A stretch of DNA of 32,490 bases from Flavobacterium sp. (GTDB lineage: Bacteria; Bacteroidota; Bacteroidia; Flavobacteriales; Flavobacteriaceae). Each line of letters opens with the position of its first letter. Position 1 is the stretch's first letter. Under the pieces are notes generated by a model. The model was not told the origin of the DNA and did not search any database. It was given only the letters and a program-made list of their open reading frames with translations. The DNA lies in NCBI GenBank assembly GCA_030153045.1, contig JASLID010000122.1:1-32490 (forward strand), in the 5' to 3' direction. This document shows, piece after piece, positions 23,857 through 30,330 of this stretch. Position numbers and translations under genes: made by a program.

Positions 23857-25296
23857 ATGGTATTAAGTAGATTTTGGCTGGTAATTTTTATCTCTTCAAT
23901 TGTATTTGTTGTGATTAGCTTGTTTACAGGCAATAGTTATACTATAGATTATGTTTTAAATGGGAAAAAAGACGAGCCGGTTTTAATTTCAGAAAAATAC
24001 CTAAATGAGATTCCTGCTTTCGTAAAAGACAGCATTGAGAAAGCCCCTGAACAAACTATTGTCATCAATAAAGTTGAAACCAATCCTGATACCACTTACG
24101 TTTATAAAAATAAAGTAGTCAAAATTTTTAGTGAGGTTCAAAAATCCGATGGTTTATTACCCACTTGTAAAAATACTTTAGTCGATTTAATTCTGCCGCT
24201 TATGGCTTATTTGGCATTTTTCTGCGGGTTAATGGAGCTTTTAATCATTTCAGGTGCCTCTGAAAAATTGGCTAAAGTGCTGAGTCCGGTATTCGTAAAA
24301 GTGTTTCCAAGCATTCCCAAAAATCACCCATCCATTTCCTACATGACTTTAAACTTTGCGGCTAATTTTTTAGGTTTAGATTCAGCGGCTACACCATTTG
24401 GATTAAAAGCTATGGAAAGTTTGCAAACTATCAACCCCGAAAAAGACAAGGCAAGTGATGCTCAAATCATGTTTATGTGTCTGCATGCTTCAGGACTTAC
24501 CTTAATAGCAACTTCTATCATTGGTTATCGTGCAGCTGCTGGCGCCAGTAACCCGGCCGATGTCATGCTGCCTTGTATTATCACCTCTTTTATAGGTACC
24601 ATTGCTGCTTTTCTTATTGTGGGTGTGAAACAAAAAATTAATTTTAAAAGCGCGTCTTTAGTAATAGGCTTAATGGTGTTAATTGCTGCAATTATAGGTT
24701 TGTTAATGTATGTAAACCATTTGGATTTAATAGGTAAAAACTATTTTACCTCTAATCTTTCAGCATTGATATTGGTAGGAATTATTGCTTTTACGTTAAT
24801 TTTATCCTTTATCAAGGAAAAGAAATTTACCGAAGCTGGGACTACTGTTTATGAAGCCTTTGTAACTGGAGCCAATAATGGTGTTAAAACAGGTGTTACT
24901 ATTTTTCCTTATGTTTTAGGAATGTTGGTAGCTATTTCGTTATTCCGAAACAGTGGTTTATTTGAAATTATTAGCCACTGGATTGCTTTTGCTTTTTCTA
25001 ATATGGGAGTAAGTAAAGAAATTACTGACGCTCTACCTGTAGCAATGCTTAGACCATTTAGTTCTGCAGGATCTCGAGGGTTTTTAATTGATTCGATGAA
25101 TACTTTTGGAGCCGATTCCATGACAGGAAGATTAAGTAGTATTTTTCAATGCAGTGCCGAAAGTACTTTTTATGTGATTGCCGTTTACTTTGGTTCGGTT
25201 AACATAAAAAACACCCGTTATGCATTAGGAACGATGCTTTTAGTTGATGTGATTTGTGTAATTACAGCGATATTTGTGGCGAGTTGGTTTTTTTAG
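23857..25296 (+). CDS. SpmA/SpmB-like nucleoside-recognition (Gate) domain membrane protein
   Basis: A 479-residue inner-membrane protein that joins an SpmA-like and an SpmB-like half. The first half has NFAANFLGLDSAATPFGLKAM, the SpmA signature; the second has GANNGVKTGVTIFPYVLG and LPVAMLRPFSSAGSRGFL followed by SIFQCSAESTFYVIAVYFG, the SpmB signature. Between TM1 and the first half lies a soluble segment of about 100 residues, probably periplasmic. In Bacillus, SpmA and SpmB affect spore-core dehydration, but this organism shows no sign of sporulation; the Gate domain family includes transporters, so small-molecule transport is more likely. The ATG at 23857 is preferred to a TTG start at 23812. 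It stands alone, with no clear terminator after it. Confidence 0.85.
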   Translation: MVLSRFWLVIFISSIVFVVISLFTGNSYTIDYVLNGKKDEPVLISEKYLNEIPAFVKDSIEKAPEQTIVINKVETNPDTTYVYKNKVVKIFSEVQKSDGLLPTCKNTLVDLILPLMAYLAFFCGLMELLIISGASEKLAKVLSPVFVKVFPSIPKNHPSISYMTLNFAANFLGLDSAATPFGLKAMESLQTINPEKDKASDAQIMFMCLHASGLTLIATSIIGYRAAAGASNPADVMLPCIITSFIGTIAAFLIVGVKQKINFKSASLVIGLMVLIAAIIGLLMYVNHLDLIGKNYFTSNLSALILVGIIAFTLILSFIKEKKFTEAGTTVYEAFVTGANNGVKTGVTIFPYVLGMLVAISLFRNSGLFEIISHWIAFAFSNMGVSKEITDALPVAMLRPFSSAGSRGFLIDSMNTFGADSMTGRLSSIFQCSAESTFYVIAVYFGSVNIKNTRYALGTMLLVDVICVITAIFVASWFF

Positions 25297-25345
25297 TTTT
25301 TTGAATAGTTTTTTGATTATAATTACTTTCTTTCCAAAAGATTAT

Positions 25346-25353
25346 TATTTTTG
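25346..25353 (+). promoter_or_regulatory. Predicted -7 element before the LRR gene
   Basis: TATTTTTG is a full match to TAnnTTTG, 21 nt before the LRR gene ATG. No well-spaced TTG is found at -33, so this is tentative. Confidence 0.35.
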
Positions 25354-25374
25354 TCAACCCCCAAATTATAACTT

Positions 25375-26301
25375 ATGAACACCTTAAGAAAATTGCTGTT
25401 ATTAGCTTTATTTAGTTGTGCAACGATACAGGCACAAGAAGCAGAAAGTCGTTCTACAAACGACATCATGAATTGTGAAAATCCTGAAAAATACAAGGAG
25501 CTCAATTTAAACAATAGAAGCCTTACTAAATTACCCGTAGAAATTGGACGTTTTGTAAATCTTGAAAGACTATACTTAAACTACAATAACCTTCAATCTT
25601 TACCTATTGAGATTAGCAAATTGACCAAGCTAAGAGAATTGTATTTGAACAACAACCAGTTTTTACGATTCCCTTTAGAAATTACAAAATTGCCGAGTTT
25701 AGAAAAACTGGAGATTCAGAAAAGTAAAATTGAAACTATTTCTGTGTCTTTAGGAAAGATGATCAAACTGAAAAAACTGAATTTAAGTTACAACAAAGTC
25801 GATGCACTTCCAGTTGAAATTGGCAACCTAGTCAACCTAACCGATTTGGTTTTATTTGACAATAAGATTAAAGAAATTCCTTTAGAAATAAGGAATTTAA
25901 ATAAAATGAAGGTTTTAAACTTAGAAAAAAATGCCATTGCAGTTGTACCTGTTGAAATTGGAAATTTAGTTCTGTTAACGGATTTAAATCTAAAAAACAA
26001 TCTGATTCAAACGCTACCTCCGGAAGTCATGACACTTACTAATTTGAAAACTTTAATTTTAGAGAAAAACCAATTAAAGAAACTCTCGGCAGATATCGGT
26101 AAGTTAACAAATCTTACCGTGTTAGATTTGGATGAAAATCAATTCAAAACACTTCCATCAGAAATTATAAACTTGGTGAATCTTAAAGAATTATATTTAG
26201 GAACCAATCCATGGACTAGCTTCCCAGATGCTACTTTTAGTTTTATTGAAAAACTGGAGTATGGCCAATCGCAAACTGTAAAAAAAATGATTTTAAAATA
26301 A
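25375..26301 (+). CDS. Exported leucine-rich repeat protein
   Basis: A 308-residue protein with a signal peptide ending IQAQ (about residues 1-21), followed by roughly ten tandem LRRs of about 23 residues with the pattern LxxLxLxxNxLxxLPxEIxxLxN. This LPxEIxxLxxL form is the bacterial LRR type seen in Leptospira and Bacteroidota. One repeat (LEIQKSKIETISVSLGKM) departs from the LP rule. There is no T9SS sorting domain and no membrane anchor after the signal peptide, so it is probably periplasmic or secreted. It is likely a protein-binding scaffold; no partner is evident. A hairpin follows before fumarase. Confidence 0.9.
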   Translation: MNTLRKLLLLALFSCATIQAQEAESRSTNDIMNCENPEKYKELNLNNRSLTKLPVEIGRFVNLERLYLNYNNLQSLPIEISKLTKLRELYLNNNQFLRFPLEITKLPSLEKLEIQKSKIETISVSLGKMIKLKKLNLSYNKVDALPVEIGNLVNLTDLVLFDNKIKEIPLEIRNLNKMKVLNLEKNAIAVVPVEIGNLVLLTDLNLKNNLIQTLPPEVMTLTNLKTLILEKNQLKKLSADIGKLTNLTVLDLDENQFKTLPSEIINLVNLKELYLGTNPWTSFPDATFSFIEKLEYGQSQTVKKMILK

Positions 26302-26326
26302 TTTATTTTCAACCTGATAACATTGC

Positions 26327-26351
26327 AAAAGCTCATTTTTAATGGGCTTTT
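26327..26351 (+). terminator. Intrinsic terminator after the LRR gene
   Basis: Arms AAAAGCTCATT and AATGGGCTTTT (one G-U pair) with a TTT loop, 26 nt after the LRR stop and 42 nt before the fumarase start. It separates the two transcripts. Confidence 0.8.
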
Positions 26352-26364
26352 CTTTATTATTTTC

Positions 26365-26372
26365 TATCTTTA
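26365..26372 (+). promoter_or_regulatory. Predicted -7 element before fumarase
   Basis: TATCTTTA, one base off TAnnTTTG, 20 nt before the fumarase ATG and just after the LRR terminator. No convincing TTG at -33. Confidence 0.3.
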
Positions 26373-26392
26373 CCGCTCAAAATTCACATACA

Positions 26393-27994
26393 ATGGACTT
26401 TATATACCAAGATTCGTATCCTATTTTAAAAGATGATACTCAATACAAAAAAATAACTTCCGACTACGTAAAAGTTGAAAAGTTTGGTGACCGCGAAGTG
26501 TTAACCATCGACCCAAAAGGTTTAGAATTACTTTCTCAAGTAGCCATGAACGATGTTTCATTTATGTTGAGAACTTCTCATTTAAAAATGCTAAACGGAA
26601 TTTTAAATGATCCCGAAGCTACTGATAATGATCGATTCGTAGCCTACAACTTACTGCAAAATGCAGCCGTAGCTGTAGATGGGCAATTACCTTCTTGCCA
26701 AGACACTGGAACGGCTATCGTTATGGCAAAAAAAGGTGAAAATGTATATACTGGTGCCGATGATGCCGAGTGGTTATCGAAAGGGATTTTTAATACTTAC
26801 CAAGAAAAAAACTTACGCTACTCGCAAATTGTGCCTATTAGCATGTTTGAAGAAAAGAATTCAGGTTCTAATCTTCCAGCTCAAATTGATATTTATGCCA
26901 AAAAAGGAAATTCTTACGAATTCTTGTTTTTAGCAAAAGGTGGTGGTTCGGCAAACAAAACATTCTTGTACCAAAAAACAAAATCGCTGTTGAACGAAAA
27001 ATCAATGGAAGAATTTGTTCGCGAAAAAATAAAAGATTTAGGAACTTCAGCTTGTCCACCTTATCACTTGGCTTTTGTAGTAGGAGGAACTTCTGCAGAA
27101 GCGAACTTAGCGGCGGTTAAAAAAGCGTCTGCCGGTTATTTTGATCATTTGCCAACTTCTGGAAACATGGCTGGTCAAGCTTTTCGTGATTTAGAATGGG
27201 AAAAAAGAATCCATAAAATTTGTCAAGAAAGTCAAATTGGAGCTCAATTTGGAGGGAAATATTTCACACATGATGTTCGTGTCATTCGTTTGCCACGCCA
27301 TGCTGCTTCTTGTCCAGTTGGATTAGGTGTCTCTTGTTCGGCCGACAGAAATATTAAAGGCAAAATTACGAAAGACGGTATTTTCGTAGAACAGTTGGAA
27401 GTGAATCCAAAACAATTTTTACCCGAAGTAGCGCCACATTTAGAAGCACCAGTAGAGGTAGATTTAAACAGACCAATGGCTGAAATTTTAGCCGAATTAT
27501 CTAAATACCCTATTAAAACTAGATTGAAATTAAACGGTACTTTAATTGTAGCTCGTGATATTGCCCATGCGAAAATTAAAGAATTATTAGATGCCGGAAA
27601 ACCAATGCCAGAATATTTTAAGAATCATCCTGTGTATTATGCCGGTCCTGCGAAAACTCCAGAAGGAATGCCTTCAGGAAGTTTTGGACCAACCACTGCT
27701 GGTCGTATGGATGTTTATGTTGATGAATTTCAAGCGGCTGGAGGAAGTATGATTATGCTTGCTAAAGGAAACCGTTCTCCGGAAGTAATGAATGCTTGCA
27801 ACAAGTATGGTGGATTCTATTTAGGGTCAATTGGAGGGCCTGCAGCTATATTGGCACAAGACAACATCTTAAAAGTAGAGGTTGTTGATTTTGAAGAATT
27901 AGGCATGGAAGCCGTTCGTAAAATTACGGTTAAAAACTTCCCCGCTTTTATTATTACTGATGACAAAGGAAATGATTTTTTTGCCAATATATAA
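26393..27994 (+). CDS. Fumarate hydratase, class I
   Basis: This is the iron-sulfur fumarase that interconverts fumarate and malate in the TCA cycle. The 533-residue protein joins the alpha (TtdA-like) and beta (TtdB-like) halves, as in E. coli FumA/FumB. Cysteines C102 (PSCQDTGTA), C221 (TSACPPYH) and C315 (GVSCSADRN) fall three positions before the cluster-binding cysteines 105, 224 and 318 of E. coli FumA, so the [4Fe-4S] site is intact. The C-terminal GPTTAGRMDVYVDEF and KGNRSPEV segments are also present. ATG 26393 is preferred; an upstream in-frame start at 26342 lies inside the preceding terminator. It is monocistronic and followed by a hairpin. As an oxygen-labile enzyme it is notable beside an oxygen-dependent haem pathway. 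Confidence 0.95.
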   Translation: MDFIYQDSYPILKDDTQYKKITSDYVKVEKFGDREVLTIDPKGLELLSQVAMNDVSFMLRTSHLKMLNGILNDPEATDNDRFVAYNLLQNAAVAVDGQLPSCQDTGTAIVMAKKGENVYTGADDAEWLSKGIFNTYQEKNLRYSQIVPISMFEEKNSGSNLPAQIDIYAKKGNSYEFLFLAKGGGSANKTFLYQKTKSLLNEKSMEEFVREKIKDLGTSACPPYHLAFVVGGTSAEANLAAVKKASAGYFDHLPTSGNMAGQAFRDLEWEKRIHKICQESQIGAQFGGKYFTHDVRVIRLPRHAASCPVGLGVSCSADRNIKGKITKDGIFVEQLEVNPKQFLPEVAPHLEAPVEVDLNRPMAEILAELSKYPIKTRLKLNGTLIVARDIAHAKIKELLDAGKPMPEYFKNHPVYYAGPAKTPEGMPSGSFGPTTAGRMDVYVDEFQAAGGSMIMLAKGNRSPEVMNACNKYGGFYLGSIGGPAAILAQDNILKVEVVDFEELGMEAVRKITVKNFPAFIITDDKGNDFFANI

Positions 27995-28030
27995 ATTTTG
28001 AAGAATACATAAGTTATATATTGCAAAAAC

Positions 28031-28046
28031 TACCTCTTTTGAGGTA
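28031..28046. other. Small perfect hairpin before the fumarase terminator
   Basis: TACCTC-TTTT-GAGGTA is a 6-bp stem with a 4-nt loop, ending 9 nt before the main terminator. It may protect the fumarase mRNA 3' end or be chance. Confidence 0.35.
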
Positions 28047-28055
28047 ATTGTATAA

Positions 28056-28084
28056 AAAAAGAGAGCGAAATTCGCTCTCTTTTT
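28056..28084. terminator. Convergent intrinsic terminator
   Basis: Arms AAAAAGAGAGCGAA and TTCGCTCTCTTTTT with a one-base centre and T runs on both strands, between fumarase and the convergent M4 protease gene. Confidence 0.9.
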
Positions 28085-28100
28085 ATTTTAATAGATTCAT

Positions 28101-30113
28101 CTATTTCTTAACTACTTTTTGTGATAACATTACCGTATCATTTTGAGTAATTTCTAACATATACATTCCTTTTGAAAGACTTTCAACATCAATGAAACTA
28201 TTTTGTAATTGACCAGCCATTACTGTTTGACCTAATAAATTAGTTATTTTAAATGAAACATTTTCGTTGTCATTTATATCTATATTAATAACGTTTTCAA
28301 ATGGATTTGGGTATACTTTAATTGACGTTGCTTCACTAGCAAAACCATAGTTAGATGAAGGCGATCCTCCAGTATTTACTAAGACAGCAGGTGCAGTACC
28401 TACTCCAACAGCATACCAAGCATTAGTCGTCGCAATTACTTCTGGTGATCCTGCTCCAAATAAATCTGTCGCTGCTTGAATACCATAGGTTCTCGCATTT
28501 GAATAATTAGAGTTCGCAGACAAATAAACACTTTCTAAACGAAAAGCAATTTTTGCTGCTTTATCAATGCCTATACCAGTTACACTATACGAATTACCTA
28601 TGTCGTTAGTTCCCGTTTTCCCTTCTGTTAAAATGTAAAACCAATGGTTTAATACTCCTGAATTTGTATGAACACCACAATAATCATTACCACTTCTAGG
28701 ACGGCATCTGGATTGACTCACCCAGTATGTTCCTCCGTAAGTGTCTGGTTGGCCTTCAGCTTTTGGATTACTCATAGAGCGTAACGCTAAATGACCTGAT
28801 CTTCTTTCAATGTCCTCACCAATTAACCAACGCTGTTTGTTTGGTGCAGCTGCATATTCTACGCAAGCTCCCCAAATATCTGAAAACCCTTCATTCATTG
28901 CTCCTGATTCTAATTGATAGGCAAGCCCTGCTGTTTTTTCACAAACGGCATGACCAATTTCATGACCAGCTACATCTAATGACGTTAATGCATCAAAATA
29001 AGTTCCTGAACCGTCACCATAAGTCATTACACTACCATTCCAGTACGCATTATCGTAATTACTAGCATAGTGAACATAACTTTTTAATGATGTTCCTAAA
29101 TTGTCATAACTATTTCTTCCGTGAACATTTTTCCAATAATCATAGGTTTTTTCTGCCCCCCAATGTGCATCTAGAGCCGCATTGTCTTTGTTAGCATTGT
29201 TAAATTCAGTAGCAGTCCAGTTATTATCAACATCTGTAAAATTTACAGCAGCAGAATAATTTGTCCCTTTTTTCATGTTTAAGGTTAGAATACCATTCCC
29301 TCTTGTATTTTCTGATAAAATATAAGAAGCTCCACTTAAACTAGTTTCTATAGATTGTGTCCCGCTATATCTAGTTGCTGCATTTGCTGATACTACCATT
29401 GATTGTTTTTTAAATAAATCCAGATTTCCTGAATTTATTTTTTTGCTATGACCGTGTTCACCAACATGCTTAATGATTGCATTGTAGAACAATGTCTCTC
29501 CAGTGGTAGCGTCAATATAAATATCTCCTCTACTTACAGGGGCTGTGGCATAAATATCAAATTTATAAGCTAATTTTACTTGATCATCAATTGGCAACAA
29601 CACCAATTCTCCTTGTGGTTTAGCGTAACCCATTAAACGAGATTCGCTTGAATTGTCCCACATATAACTTTTAGCGCCAATTTGCATCACCGCTTTATTG
29701 AAGGCATCCTGTACGGTAATGGAAGGTCTCGTTTTTACCGCTCCAATAGTATAAAATTCACCCGACATAGTCGCTACTTTTCCGTTTTTTGAGTGTAACG
29801 TATAAGTTGTAAATTCTACTTTAAGGCCTTCATGAAATAATTGAAATTTTTCATGTGTGAAACCCAATGGATCAACTTCTGATCTAACTTTAGAAAAGTT
29901 TTGCCCTTGTTTTAGTCCCAGTTGTTCTTTGAAAATCTTTTGAAAATCTGAGCTTTTGTAATCAGAGTTTTCTTTGAAAGAAACAAAAGTTGGTGTACCA
30001 TTCGCATTTTTTTCAATGCTATTTACTTTTTTTCCAGCTTCTTGTGCAAAAGAAGACCATGTAAAGAACGTTAAAGCCGTTAACGTTCCTAAATAATGTA
30101 GTTTTTTTTTCAT
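28101..30113 (-). CDS. T9SS-secreted thermolysin-like (M4) metalloprotease
   Basis: A 670-residue secreted zinc protease with a signal peptide ending SFAQ, an FTP/PepSY propeptide (about residues 25-215), then the M4 domain. Zinc ligands are H384 and H388 in HEIGHA and E408 in MNEGFSD; E385 is the catalytic base and H482 in GVHTNSGVLNHWFY the transition-state histidine. The catalytic domain ends near 575. After a linker, a T9SS type A sorting domain starts IKVYPNPFENV and ends SQKVVKK. All catalytic residues are present, so it should be active after propeptide removal outside the cell. The upstream 217 nt contain an AT-rich 12-bp inverted repeat 26 nt before the start codon, which would lie in the mRNA leader. 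Confidence 0.95.
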   Translation of the reverse strand: MKKKLHYLGTLTALTFFTWSSFAQEAGKKVNSIEKNANGTPTFVSFKENSDYKSSDFQKIFKEQLGLKQGQNFSKVRSEVDPLGFTHEKFQLFHEGLKVEFTTYTLHSKNGKVATMSGEFYTIGAVKTRPSITVQDAFNKAVMQIGAKSYMWDNSSESRLMGYAKPQGELVLLPIDDQVKLAYKFDIYATAPVSRGDIYIDATTGETLFYNAIIKHVGEHGHSKKINSGNLDLFKKQSMVVSANAATRYSGTQSIETSLSGASYILSENTRGNGILTLNMKKGTNYSAAVNFTDVDNNWTATEFNNANKDNAALDAHWGAEKTYDYWKNVHGRNSYDNLGTSLKSYVHYASNYDNAYWNGSVMTYGDGSGTYFDALTSLDVAGHEIGHAVCEKTAGLAYQLESGAMNEGFSDIWGACVEYAAAPNKQRWLIGEDIERRSGHLALRSMSNPKAEGQPDTYGGTYWVSQSRCRPRSGNDYCGVHTNSGVLNHWFYILTEGKTGTNDIGNSYSVTGIGIDKAAKIAFRLESVYLSANSNYSNARTYGIQAATDLFGAGSPEVIATTNAWYAVGVGTAPAVLVNTGGSPSSNYGFASEATSIKVYPNPFENVINIDINDNENVSFKITNLLGQTVMAGQLQNSFIDVESLSKGMYMLEITQNDTVMLSQKVVKK

Positions 30114-30139
30114 TTTTAATTGGTTGGTTTAATTAATAA

Positions 30140-30177
30140 AAAACAATTGATACTAAGCACTTTGAATCAATTGTTTT
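30140..30177 (-). promoter_or_regulatory. Inverted repeat in the M4 protease leader
   Basis: Arms AAAACAATTGAT (30140-30151) and ATCAATTGTTTT (30166-30177) with a 14-nt spacer. On the minus strand the second arm runs into TTTTTTATT, giving a weak terminator-like hairpin ahead of the protease start. Just upstream, on the same strand, is TACTTTTA, close to the -7 pattern. It could be an operator, an attenuator or a 5' mRNA-stabilising stem. Confidence 0.4.
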
Positions 30178-30277
30178 GCTAAAAGTATTCTGTAATGAAA
30201 TATTGGCATTATGGTTTTTCTGTATATTTTGTTAAATTTTATTGCTATAATAATTCGAATACATAAATGTTTTAAAT

Positions 30278-30305
30278 AAAAAAGGAGCCACAATGTAGCT
30301 CCTTT
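30278..30305 (-). terminator. Intrinsic terminator after the GEVED/FN3 gene
   Basis: Arms AAAGGAGC (30281-30288) and GCTCCTTT (30298-30305) with a 9-nt loop; on the minus strand a T run follows. It ends the multidomain T9SS protein transcript. Confidence 0.85.
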
Positions 30306-30330
30306 AAAAAATGTAGTTTGTTCTATTTAA

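Noticed and set aside
25294..25316. Short direct repeat TAGTTTTTTGA (two copies, period 12) after the SpmA/SpmB-like gene
   Set aside because: Low-complexity T-rich sequence with no stem; likely chance in AT-rich DNA.
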